From: an uncultured Reyranella sp. | GTDB taxonomy: Bacteria; Pseudomonadota; Alphaproteobacteria; Reyranellales; Reyranellaceae | NCBI RefSeq assembly: GCF_945957355.1 | Contig: NZ_CAMFKM010000001.1 | Span: forward strand, 310,001-374,000 | Length of the DNA: 64,000 bases | Direction: 5' to 3' | In this document: positions 42,903 through 50,838 of the stretch, piece by piece | Layout of the letters: each line of letters begins with the position of its first letter | Numbering within the stretch: position 1 is the stretch's first letter | Made by a program: the position numbers and the translations under genes | Notes under the pieces: generated by a model | Database searches by the model: none | The model's input: only the letters and a program-made list of their open reading frames with translations | Told to the model about the DNA's origin: nothing

Positions 42903-43766
42903 TTATCCGGCCTTTTGCGACGCTTCTTCGATTTCGCAAAGAACCGGCCTGAGGTGTTCGAGGAAGCGCTCGGGATCCTCACTCATCGGAAAGTGTCCCA
43001 GTCCCGGCATGATCGTGCACCTCGCCCCCGGCACCAAGGCGGCAACCTCCTCCGTCTCAGCCGGCGAGCAGGAGTAGTCGTATTCGCCGGTCAGCAGGAA
43101 CAGCGGGCAACGGCTGACATCGATCGAAGTGATGCGCTGGCGAAGATCGCCATCGACCTTGTAGAAATGGAGGTCACCCTTGAAGACGCCGGGGCCGCCT
43201 TGCATGTAGTGCCAGAGAGTCTCCCAGCGATGGACGCCCGGCGCGTCTGGCCCGACGAGCCCGGAAACGATGCCGGCGCACACTTCGCCCCCGTGGACAT
43301 CGGCATGATGCAGCCAGTCGGTGTCGTAATAGGGCGCAACATGGGCCGACGCCTGCAACCCGATCAGCGCGCGGAAACGAGCGGCATGGGTAGCGGCGAG
43401 GTTGAGGACGACGCGGCCGCCGATCGAACAGCCCATCAACACCGGCTGCTGCAACGCCAGCGCGTCGGCGAAGGCCACGACGAACGCGGTGTAGAAATCC
43501 CGCGTCAGCCGGTATTCCTCGCGCTCGAACCCTTGTGGCGGCGAGGATTTGCCGTGCCAGGGCATGTCGAAGGCGATGACGCGAAAGCGCCTGGTTACCT
43601 CGGCATCATTGAGTACACCGCGATACTGCCGGCCATCGGCGCCGGCCGTGTGCAGACAGAGCAGCGGGATGCCCTCGCCGGCCTCCTCGAAGTAGACGCG
43701 ATAGCGCCGGCCGTCGAAATCGAGCGACAGGTAGCGGCCGACGATCGGCTCCAACCCCGCGGTCAT
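42903..43766 (-). CDS. Alpha/beta hydrolase
   Basis: Hydrolase-fold protein of 287 residues. HTAGADGRQY provides the oxyanion region, LMGCSIGGRVVLNLA the nucleophile elbow (Ser in GCSIGG), LLTGEYDYSCSPAET the acid and MPGLGHFPMSEDPERF the catalytic His. Length and cap region resemble meta-cleavage hydrolases and related esterases. The ATG overlaps the stop of the preceding SCP2-like gene by 4 bases, so the two are co-translated and probably handle one hydrophobic substrate. Confidence 0.9.
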   Translation of the reverse strand: MTAGLEPIVGRYLSLDFDGRRYRVYFEEAGEGIPLLCLHTAGADGRQYRGVLNDAEVTRRFRVIAFDMPWHGKSSPPQGFEREEYRLTRDFYTAFVVAFADALALQQPVLMGCSIGGRVVLNLAATHAARFRALIGLQASAHVAPYYDTDWLHHADVHGGEVCAGIVSGLVGPDAPGVHRWETLWHYMQGGPGVFKGDLHFYKVDGDLRQRITSIDVSRCPLFLLTGEYDYSCSPAETEEVAALVPGARCTIMPGLGHFPMSEDPERFLEHLRPVLCEIEEASQKAG

Positions 43767-44143
43767 CGTGCGGCTCCCTTCGGCCGGGCCACTCCACGCG
43801 GCGCCTCGAGCACGCCCTTGATGTAGAGCAGGTTTGCCATGAGCGGCTGGAGGTCCCCTTCGAACTTCAGGAGCCCGCGGCGGACCAGGGCAAGCAGGTC
43901 ATGGTCGCCTGGCGCTGGCCGTGGCTGCCAGAAGCGCCGCCAGCTCGCCTCGTCGGCCCGCAGGGCGAAGCGCCAGGACGGCATGACGAAGGGCCCTTCC
44001 TCGACCTTTTCGATCCGGCCCCGTAGCACATGCACCAGCCATGACCGCGGCCGGGCCTCCACCAGGAAAGTGCCGCTGAGATGCCGGCCGCGCCGCACCA
44101 GGGCCGCGTCGCCATTCACCAGGCCCGCAAGTTGTTCGAGCAT
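43763..44143 (-). CDS. Small SCP2-like lipid-binding domain protein (tentative)
   Basis: Protein of 126 residues. The layout LVNGDAALVRRGRHLSGTFLVEARPRSWLVHVLRGRIEKVEEGPFVMPSWRFALRADEASWRRFWQ, then LLALVRRGLLKFEGDLQPLMANLLYIKGVLEAPRG matches the sterol-carrier-like fold in pattern (ligand-domain strand followed by 'FEGD..PLM' helix). GGAGG lies 7 bases before the ATG at 44143, which decides the start. It is the first gene of a two-gene unit with the alpha/beta hydrolase. Confidence 0.75.
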   Translation of the reverse strand: MLEQLAGLVNGDAALVRRGRHLSGTFLVEARPRSWLVHVLRGRIEKVEEGPFVMPSWRFALRADEASWRRFWQPRPAPGDHDLLALVRRGLLKFEGDLQPLMANLLYIKGVLEAPRGVARPKGAAR

Positions 44144-44255
44144 GAGTTCCTCCCTCGTTCGCAAGGCCTTCCGGGTTTCGTGTTTCGGCCTCAATTCCAT
44201 GCTAGACGAAGCGTCGTCCCGCCAATACCCGCCGTGCTTCCCGGAGGCTTCTTCC

Positions 44256-44747
44256 GTGCATCTCGTTCGTTTCGTCCGCGCCGCCCTGCCTCTCGCCGGC
44301 GCCGCCCTGTTGCTCGCCGCCCAGCCCGCCGCCGCGGACATGGAGGAAGCGGTCAAGGCGCTGCAGGCAGGCGATCCCGTGACGGCCGAGAAGGAGCTGC
44401 AGCTCCTCGCCAAGGAGCGCGACCCGCGCGCCCAGTTCCTGTTGGGCCTCTACGTCTACGGAAACGCCGAATCGAAGCTGTTCGACATCAACAAGGCGAC
44501 GCCGCTTCTGCTCGACGCTTCCGAACGCGGCTATCTGCCGGCGATGATTCCGCTGGCCGGCGCCTACGCCGAGGGCAAGGGCGTGCCGAAGAGCCTCTTC
44601 GAAGCCTACAAGTGGTGTGCGATCGCTGAGCACTGGAACGTCCCGAACGCCAACCTGGCGCTCGAGCAGGCGGCCCGCGAACTGCCGGCCGCCGAAGCCG
44701 AGAAGGCCAAGGCAGCCGCGCTCGCCTATACGTTCAAGACGAAATGA
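44256..44747 (+). CDS. Secreted Sel1-repeat protein
   Basis: Protein of 163 residues with a signal peptide (HLVRFVRAALPLAGAALLLAAQPAAA) and two or three Sel1/TPR-like repeats (DPRAQFLLGLYVYGN, ASERGYLPAMIPLAGAYAEGKGVPKSLFEAYKWCAIAEHW). The start is GTG at 44256 with GGAGG 8 bases upstream; an open frame further upstream has shadow character. It overlaps the next Sel1 gene by 4 bases. Probable periplasmic scaffold; partner unknown. Confidence 0.85.
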   Translation: MHLVRFVRAALPLAGAALLLAAQPAAADMEEAVKALQAGDPVTAEKELQLLAKERDPRAQFLLGLYVYGNAESKLFDINKATPLLLDASERGYLPAMIPLAGAYAEGKGVPKSLFEAYKWCAIAEHWNVPNANLALEQAARELPAAEAEKAKAAALAYTFKTK

Positions 44748-45949
44748 CCGCGGCGCGATCGGCGCTCGCCGCGGCCCTGATCGCCGCCAGCGCCGTCGCG
44801 CAGGCCCAGCAGCCATCCGATGCCTCCGACGTCGCGCCACCGCTGCGGGCCGCCGTCGTCGCCTACCGCCAGGGCGATACCGCCACCGCCGAGCGGGCGC
44901 TGCGCGCCCTCGGCTCGCCCAGCGCCGATGCCGATGCCTGGCTGGGCGCCGTGCTGATGGACCGCGGCGCCAAGGCCGAGGGCCTGAAGCTGATCCAGCG
45001 CGCCGCCGACGCGGGCTCGGCCGAAGGCCAGCATCGATTGGCGCTCGTTTTCATCAACGGCGACGCCGGAATCCCGCGCAATCCGGCCCGTGCCATAGAA
45101 CTCTTCGAGAAGGCCGCCGCGCAGGGCCACCGCCGGGCCCAGCTCAATCTCGGTACGCTCTACTTCCGCGGCCAGGGCATCCAACGCGACCTGGTCCAGG
45201 CTCGCGCCTGGCTGGAGCAGGCGGCCGCCGACGGCGACGTTTATGCGACCTATGCGCTGGGACGGGCCATGTCGGAAAGCGCGCCACCGGCATCGGCCGA
45301 CCCGACGCGCGCGGCCGACCTCTTCCGCCGGGCTGCCGAGAAGGGCCACATGCTCGCGGCCCTGCGTTACGGCATGGCACTGGCCGAGGGATCGGGCGTC
45401 AAGCAGGACCTCCCCGCCGCGCAGCGCTGGCTGGTCCTGGCGCAGCAGAACGGCGTGCCTGAAGCGGCACTGGCACTGGGCGACATGGCGGTCCGCACAC
45501 CAGCCACGCGCGACAAGGCGGCCAACCAGAAGATCCTGCAATCGGCGATCGCCTGGTACCAGGCCGCGGCCAATGCCGGCGTGCCGTCGGGTCAGTTCAA
45601 GCTGGCCAATGCCTATCTCGCCGGCTCGGGCGTGCCGCGCGATCCGGTGCAGGCCCAACTTTGGTACTCGCGGGCGGCCCAGCAGGGATTGACCGAAGCG
45701 CAGCAGGCGCTGGGCGTCATGCTGCTGACCGGCACTGCCGGAGCAACCGATCCGGTCGAAGCCTTCAAGTGGCTGTACCTCGCCGAACGCGGCGGGCATC
45801 CGGAAGCCCGCGCCGTCCGCGAGAAGGCGGGCGACAAGGTGGCCGATCGCGACCGCAAGCGCGGCGAGGCCCTGGCCCAGGCGTTCAAGCCGACCTATGA
45901 GTTGCCACGCGACGAGGGGCCGCCGCGCCTCGTGCCGGTGCGGCGCTGA
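44744..45949 (+). CDS. Secreted Sel1-repeat protein
   Basis: Periplasmic protein of 401 residues: signal peptide MTAARSALAAALIAASAVAQA, then about seven Sel1 repeats with the A-x-x-LG-x-x-Y/F-x-x-G-x-G pattern, e.g. QLNLGTLYFRGQGIQRDLVQARAWLEQAAADGD and QFKLANAYLAGSGVPRDPVQAQLWYSRAAQQG. Such alpha-solenoids bind partner proteins or peptidoglycan-related factors. It is translationally coupled to the smaller Sel1 gene (ATGA) and lies 11 bases before mmcB. Confidence 0.9.
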   Translation: MTAARSALAAALIAASAVAQAQQPSDASDVAPPLRAAVVAYRQGDTATAERALRALGSPSADADAWLGAVLMDRGAKAEGLKLIQRAADAGSAEGQHRLALVFINGDAGIPRNPARAIELFEKAAAQGHRRAQLNLGTLYFRGQGIQRDLVQARAWLEQAAADGDVYATYALGRAMSESAPPASADPTRAADLFRRAAEKGHMLAALRYGMALAEGSGVKQDLPAAQRWLVLAQQNGVPEAALALGDMAVRTPATRDKAANQKILQSAIAWYQAAANAGVPSGQFKLANAYLAGSGVPRDPVQAQLWYSRAAQQGLTEAQQALGVMLLTGTAGATDPVEAFKWLYLAERGGHPEARAVREKAGDKVADRDRKRGEALAQAFKPTYELPRDEGPPRLVPVRR

Positions 45950-45960
45950 CGTGGGCAGCG

Positions 45961-46428
45961 GTGGATACGCCCCAGAGCGCCGCGCGCCAGACGCGCCCTG
46001 ACATCACTCTGGCGGTTTGCCGCGGCGCGTGCCGCCTGATGCGACAGTCTGGCCGCTCCGTCCTGCGCGAACTGCCACTACCCGACGGCCGGCGCGCCGA
46101 CATCATGGCGATCGCCGGCAGCGGCGAGCTCACGATCGTCGAGGTGAAATCGTCGATCGAGGATTGGCGGGTCGACCAGAAATGGCCCGACTATCTTGCC
46201 TGGTGCGACCTGCTCTACTTCGCCGTGCCGGTCGATTTCCCGCAGTCGCTGATTGCCGAGGAAGTCGGTCTGATCGTCGCCGACGCCTACGGGGCAGAGA
46301 TCCTGCGCCATCCGCCGCGCCGGCCCGTGGCGGCGGTGCGACGCAAGGCACTGCTCGTCGACTGCGCGCGTCTCGCCTCGGAGCGCCTGGCGCGCCTCGA
46401 AGATCCCGAGTTCATCGACTTCGTCTGA
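45961..46428 (+). CDS. mmcB: MmcB family DNA repair protein
   Basis: Protein of 155 residues with a restriction-endonuclease-like core. The N-terminus RPDITLAVCRGACRLMRQSGRSVLRELPLPDGRRADIMAI is followed by the nuclease-type motif LTIVEVKSSIEDWRVDQKWPDYLAWCDLLYFAV (E-x-K) as in MmcB of Caulobacter, a member of the SOS-controlled mitomycin response with ImuABC. Start is GTG at 45961; no strong ribosome site is seen, so coupling to the Sel1 gene is likely. Confidence 0.88.
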   Translation: MDTPQSAARQTRPDITLAVCRGACRLMRQSGRSVLRELPLPDGRRADIMAIAGSGELTIVEVKSSIEDWRVDQKWPDYLAWCDLLYFAVPVDFPQSLIAEEVGLIVADAYGAEILRHPPRRPVAAVRRKALLVDCARLASERLARLEDPEFIDFV

Positions 46429-46431
46429 GCC

Positions 46432-48603
46432 TCAGCCGGGCATGGGGCGCGCCGCCCCACGACTGGCCTCGGCCATGCGGATGCGGGCATAGGCCATGAC
46501 CTCGGTCGGCGGTCCGATTCGCTCGACCCTGCCGTCCATCACCAGCGCCACGCGATCGGCAATTGCCAGCGGGGCCAGCCGATGGGTGATCATGATGACG
46601 GTCCGCCCCCGCGTGTTGGCCTTGAGCTGGCGCAGGAGCTGCTCCTCGGTGGCGGGATCCAGCGCGCTGGTCGCCTCGTCGAGGATCAGGATGCGCGGAT
46701 TGCGGATCAGCGCGCGGGCGATGCAGAGGAGCTGGCGCTGGCCCGTCGACAGGCCCTGCCCTCGCTCACCGAGCACCGTGTTGTAGCCCTGCGGCAGGCG
46801 CTGGATGAAATCGTGCGCGCCGACGAACTTCGCGACGGCAGCCACCCGGGCCGGATCCTTGTCGATGACGCCCATCGCGATGTTCTCACGGACCGAGCCG
46901 GTGAAGAGCTGGACGTCCTGCGGCACGGCGCCGATCTGCGCCCGGAGCTGGGCGGGCGAGATGTGGGCGATGTCCGTGCCATCGACCAGGACACGGCCAT
47001 CGCTCGGGCTCACGAGGCCCTGCACCAGGTTGGCGATGGTGGTCTTGCCCGACCCGGAAGGCCCCACGATGCCGATGATCTCTCCCGCCCCGATCGAAAG
47101 ATCGGCCTCGCGCAGGATCGGCGGACCGCGATCCTGGACACGGCAGGTGACGCGATCGAGAGCAATCTCGCCGGACAAGGCCGGCATCGGCGCGAATTCA
47201 CCCGGCGACGCCTCGGGCGCTTCCCGCATCAGCTCGTCGATGCGCTTGAAGGCGGCACTCACCGCCTGGAGCTGGTGCCACGCGCCCGCTAGCTGGCGCA
47301 TCGGCAGCAGCGCCCGTGCGGCCAGCATGTTGGCGGCGATCAGGGCGCCGATCGTCAGGCGGTGATCGGCGATCTCGGCCACGCCGATCATCACGATGAC
47401 GAGCGAGGCCATGAGCTGCAGCGTGCCCGAGGCGCTCGCGGCGATGTTGACGAGGTTGTTGGCGCGCTGACTGGTGCGGGCCGACTGCTCGACCCGCACC
47501 TGCCATCGCTTCTCGACCTCGGCCTCTAGCCCGAGCGCCTTGATCGTGGCGGCATTGGCCACGGTCTCGGTGAGCGTCGAACTCTTGGCGGCAAGCGCCT
47601 GGAAGTTCTCGTCCGCCAGCCGCCGCTGCACGCGATGACCGGCGAGCGACACGCCGATCAGTACCGGGATGGCGAGAGCCGTGACCACGCCGAGGGTCAT
47701 GCTGATCGTGAAGGTAGCGGCCAGGAAGAGCACGACGAACAGCAGGTCGATCGCCAGCACCGGCATCTGGCCGGTGAAGAAGCCGCGCAGCACGTCGAGC
47801 TGGCGCAGCCGTTCGGCGATGACGCCCGACGGCGTGCGCTCGAAATGCCGGTAGGGCAAGGCCATCAGGTGATGCAGCACCTCGGCGCTCATCAGCACGT
47901 CGAGGCGCGCGCCGGTCCTGGCCGACAGCCAGCCGCGCGCGACACGCAGGCCGAAATCGGCGGCATAGGCGACGAACATCCCCGCACACAGCGCCATCAT
48001 CATCGACGGGAGGCCATCAGGCAGATGCCGTCCGGTCACCATGTTGACGACCAGCATCATGAAAAGCGGGGTGAGAAGCCCGAGCACGTTGATGGCGAAC
48101 GAAGCGGCGGCGAGCTTGAACAGGACCGGGCGCACACGCGCCCACAAGGGCGCGTACCATTGCGCCGACGGAACAGGTCCAAGCGGCGGGCGCAGCAACA
48201 GCGCCCGCGAGCCGAGTACGCCGACTTCCTTCGCCGTCGCCTGCCAGACGCGGCCCTCCATGACATCGAGCATCGTCCAGTTGTTGGCGCGGCCCGAGAC
48301 GACGACATGGACACGTCCGCCGCCGGAAAGAAGGGCAAAGGGGAGCGGCAGTTCGCCGAGTGAACGGGATGCGAGATCGACCGCCTCGCTTTCGAGGCCG
48401 AGCCGAACCGCCGCGGTCAGGAAGGCAGCCTCGTCGAGGCCCGTGGCGGGAACTGTCGTGAGACGGCGGATATCGGCTTCGCTGACCGGCCTGCCCACCT
48501 GCTGGGCCAGGTAGAGCAGGGCCCTCATCAGGGAATCGACGCGGGGGCGGCCCGCTTCGTCCCATACGGACTGCTGGAAGCTTCCGTTCTCGAGAGGAGC
48601 CAT
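46432..48603 (-). CDS. Type I secretion ABC transporter (permease-ATPase, LapB/HlyB-like)
   Basis: Inner-membrane exporter of 723 residues. The N-terminal C39-like domain (about 20-130) has no catalytic Cys, as in LapB/HlyB proteins with a pseudo-peptidase. Membrane part with six helices follows (LFKLAAASFAINVLGLLTPLFMMLVVNMV). ATPase: GPSGSGKTT, signature LSTGQRQ (variant of LSGGQ) and ILILDEATSALD. The membrane-fusion partner and a TolC-like gene are not adjacent, nor is a repeat-toxin or adhesin substrate, so the pair must be elsewhere. Confidence 0.9.
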   Translation of the reverse strand: MAPLENGSFQQSVWDEAGRPRVDSLMRALLYLAQQVGRPVSEADIRRLTTVPATGLDEAAFLTAAVRLGLESEAVDLASRSLGELPLPFALLSGGGRVHVVVSGRANNWTMLDVMEGRVWQATAKEVGVLGSRALLLRPPLGPVPSAQWYAPLWARVRPVLFKLAAASFAINVLGLLTPLFMMLVVNMVTGRHLPDGLPSMMMALCAGMFVAYAADFGLRVARGWLSARTGARLDVLMSAEVLHHLMALPYRHFERTPSGVIAERLRQLDVLRGFFTGQMPVLAIDLLFVVLFLAATFTISMTLGVVTALAIPVLIGVSLAGHRVQRRLADENFQALAAKSSTLTETVANAATIKALGLEAEVEKRWQVRVEQSARTSQRANNLVNIAASASGTLQLMASLVIVMIGVAEIADHRLTIGALIAANMLAARALLPMRQLAGAWHQLQAVSAAFKRIDELMREAPEASPGEFAPMPALSGEIALDRVTCRVQDRGPPILREADLSIGAGEIIGIVGPSGSGKTTIANLVQGLVSPSDGRVLVDGTDIAHISPAQLRAQIGAVPQDVQLFTGSVRENIAMGVIDKDPARVAAVAKFVGAHDFIQRLPQGYNTVLGERGQGLSTGQRQLLCIARALIRNPRILILDEATSALDPATEEQLLRQLKANTRGRTVIMITHRLAPLAIADRVALVMDGRVERIGPPTEVMAYARIRMAEASRGAARPMPG

Positions 48604-48664
48604 ATCCCGAGGGTACCAGAAACACCCCTTGTTTCAACGACCTAGGGGTATTTCCTAATGCAAA

Positions 48665-48690
48665 GGGCGCGCGACCCGCGTCGCGCGCCC
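48665..48690. terminator. Hairpin terminator between metK and the ABC transporter gene
   Basis: Perfect 11-bp stem GGGCGCGCGAC (48665-48675) with GTCGCGCGCCC (48680-48690), loop CCGC. On the minus strand it follows metK by 23 bases and is followed by TTTGCATT; on the plus strand by CTGCTTTT. Confidence 0.85.
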
Positions 48691-48713
48691 CTGCTTTTGG
48701 ATGATCGAGGGCC

Positions 48714-50000
48714 CTAGCGGGCGCCGAAAGCGCGCTTCAGCTCGGCCACCAGATCGGTGCGCTCCCAAGAGAATCCGCCGTCCTTCTCCGGCTTGCGGCC
48801 GAAATGACCGTAGGCCGCGGTGCGCTGATAGATCGGCTTGTTGAGCTGCAGCGAGCGGCGGATGTTGGTTGGACGCAGCGGGAACAGTTCCGACAGGACC
48901 TTCTCGAGCTTGCGCTCGTCGACCTTGCCGGTGCCCTCGGTGTTGACATAGAGCGACATCGGATCGGCGACGCCGATCGCGTAGGCGACCTGGATCAGAC
49001 AGCGGTCGGCGAGACCGGCGGCCACGACGTTCTTGGCCAGGTAGCGCGCGGCGTAAGCCGCCGAACGGTCGACCTTGGTCGGGTCCTTGCCGGAGAAGGC
49101 GCCGCCGCCGTGCGGCGCATAGCCGCCGTAGGTGTCGACGATGATCTTGCGGCCGGTCAGGCCGCAGTCGCCGTCGGGGCCGCCGACGACGAAGTTTCCG
49201 GTCGGATTGACGAAGAAGTCCGAGGCCTTCTTGGGCATCCAGCCCTTGGGCAGCGACTTCTCGACGTGACCGGCGATCATCTCGCGGATCATGGCGGAGT
49301 TGTACTTCTTGCCCTTCGCCGTCGTCTCGCGATGCTGCGTGGAGACCACCACCTTGGTGGCGCCGACGGCCTTGCCGTCGACGTAACGCACCGTCACCTG
49401 GCTCTTGGCGTCGGGCTGCAGGTCGCCGAGTTCACCCGAGCGACGGGCCTTGCTCAGCACTTCGAGGATCTTGTGCGAGAAGAAGATCGGGGCGGGCATG
49501 AACGAGCCCTTCTCGTATTCCTCGCTGTCGCGGCAGGCGAAGCCGAACATCAGGCCCTGGTCGCCTGCGCCTTCCTGCTCACCGAGATTGCCGCCCTTCT
49601 TCTTGGCATCGACGCCCATCGCGATGTCGGGCGACTGGCCGTGCAGCAGCACCTCGACGTCGGCGCCGTGGAAGGAGAAGCCGTCCTGATCGTAGCCGAT
49701 GTCGCGCACGACGTTGCGCGCGATCTCGCCGATCGCCTCGCGATTGACGACGGTATTCTTGCCGTACTTCTTCATGTACGGCTCGGACGCACGGCCTTCG
49801 CCGGCAATCACGATCTTGTTGGTGGTGACGAGCGTCTCGCAGCCGAGGCGGGTGTTGGCGTGGCTGTCGTCGGCATGGCCGAGCTTGACGTCGTTGGCGA
49901 TGAAAGCATCGAGGATGGCGTCGGAAATCTGGTCTGCGACCTTGTCCGGATGGCCTTCCGAAACCGACTCACTGGTGAAGATGTAATCCTTGAGCGCCAA
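48714..50000 (-). CDS. metK: S-adenosylmethionine synthetase
   Basis: Makes S-adenosylmethionine from methionine and ATP. 428 residues, longer than the 384 of E. coli. Motifs: [21 protein letters not shown] (ATP/metal), [12 protein letters not shown] (signature 1) and [23 protein letters not shown] (signature 2). Start is TTG at 50000, 5 bases after GGGAGG; it gives the usual N-terminus (M)ALKDYIF. It follows the PraR-like gene on the same strand with a 191-base leader that may carry a SAM-II-like element. A strong terminator follows. Confidence 0.95.
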   Translation of the reverse strand: MALKDYIFTSESVSEGHPDKVADQISDAILDAFIANDVKLGHADDSHANTRLGCETLVTTNKIVIAGEGRASEPYMKKYGKNTVVNREAIGEIARNVVRDIGYDQDGFSFHGADVEVLLHGQSPDIAMGVDAKKKGGNLGEQEGAGDQGLMFGFACRDSEEYEKGSFMPAPIFFSHKILEVLSKARRSGELGDLQPDAKSQVTVRYVDGKAVGATKVVVSTQHRETTAKGKKYNSAMIREMIAGHVEKSLPKGWMPKKASDFFVNPTGNFVVGGPDGDCGLTGRKIIVDTYGGYAPHGGGAFSGKDPTKVDRSAAYAARYLAKNVVAAGLADRCLIQVAYAIGVADPMSLYVNTEGTGKVDERKLEKVLSELFPLRPTNIRRSLQLNKPIYQRTAAYGHFGRKPEKDGGFSWERTDLVAELKRAFGAR

Positions 50001-50054
50001 CGATCCCTCCCAAAGTGCACTGGACTCCGGGCAGGGCGGTGATGCCGCCAACGG

Positions 50055-50104
50055 CCGGCTTAGCCTTTATTTTCGCGGTGGCAAGTCGTCCAAATCCGTC
50101 CGCG
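50055..50104 (-). promoter_or_regulatory. SAM-II-riboswitch-like element upstream of metK (tentative)
   Basis: On the minus strand a 5-bp stem CGCGG (50104-50100)/CCGCG (50078-50074) encloses a loop with GATTT and TTGC. It is followed by ATAAA, GCTAA and a GC-rich end, in the order seen in SAM-II. Spacings differ from the consensus I recall (loop 2 longer, 3' part 3 shorter). The gene downstream makes SAM, which raises plausibility. Confidence 0.3.
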
Positions 50105-50191
50105 GCGACTCCGACCACCGGAGCCGCGGTTCGCTAGAAACGCCAAAAACAGGCGAAAATCAAGAGGATCGCGTGGCGAATTCCAGCGTCC

Positions 50192-50662
50192 CTAGTCGCG
50201 CGCCCTGGCGCCCTTGCGGGTGCCGACGGCTTCGGCGTGGCTGGCCGCACCCACCGCCTTCACCATTTCGAAGATGCGCTTGCGGACCCTGCTCTCGCGG
50301 ATCTTGTAGTAAGCGCGGACGAGTTCGAGGGTCTCCCTCTTGATCAGCGGATCCTTCTCCTGCTCGAACGGCGTGCCGGCCTCTCCGAAACCGCCCTTCT
50401 TGCCGCGTCCAGACATCGGCCGGCCCGACAGGGCGTTCGAGGGCATCTCGTCGAAGAAATAGGACACGGGTACGTCGAGGACCTTGGCGAATTCGAACAA
50501 GCGGCTCGAACCGATCCGGTTGGAGCCCCGCTCGTACTTCTGGATCTGCTGGAAGGTAAGGCCGACCGCCGTCCCAAGCTTCTCCTGGCTCATGCCGAGG
50601 AGAGTACGCCGCTGGCGCATGCGCGCTCCGACATGAACGTCAACGGGATGCGATCTCGCCAT
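50192..50662 (-). CDS. praR: XRE family regulator, PraR/PhrR-like
   Basis: DNA-binding protein of 156 residues. The HTH reads VGARMRQRRTLLGMSQEKLGTAVGLTFQQIQKYERGSNRIGSSRLFEFAKVLDVPVSYFFDEMP, the form found in PraR/PhrR proteins of rhizobia, whose gene also lies between lnt and metK. The C-terminal half is helical (LVRAYYKIRESRVRKRIFEMVKA). ATG at 50662; the longer frame upstream is not conserved. A TGCA-N4-TGCATATC box lies 98 bases upstream. Symbol by synteny and family. Confidence 0.85.
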   Translation of the reverse strand: MARSHPVDVHVGARMRQRRTLLGMSQEKLGTAVGLTFQQIQKYERGSNRIGSSRLFEFAKVLDVPVSYFFDEMPSNALSGRPMSGRGKKGGFGEAGTPFEQEKDPLIKRETLELVRAYYKIRESRVRKRIFEMVKAVGAASHAEAVGTRKGARARD

Positions 50663-50759
50663 GGATCCCCTGCTCCTTACCCAGTCAACTCTCCAAAGAA
50701 CGCGCATAGGACCCAATAATGGCCGAATGGCGTGCAGCGACTGCTGCCAAGACCTCGTG

Positions 50760-50775
50760 TGCAAAAATGCATATC
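50760..50775. promoter_or_regulatory. TGCA-N4-TGCATATC box, copy 3
   Basis: TGCA-AAAA-TGCATATC in the 176-base gap between lnt and the PraR-like gene. Same core as the two boxes at 42.35 and 42.71 kb. Position fits an autoregulatory operator of the PraR-like protein (inference). A partial CTGCATAT lies about 15 bases further on. Confidence 0.5.
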
Positions 50776-50838
50776 TACACGCGCCGTCTGCATATTACCT
50801 AATCCCCAATTCAACGGAATGCAAGCGACCCCTGCGCG

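Noticed and set aside
42662..42982. 106-codon frame on the minus strand in the AT-rich gap
   Set aside because: It begins inside the alpha/beta hydrolase gene in another frame, has no ribosome site and no recognisable pattern.
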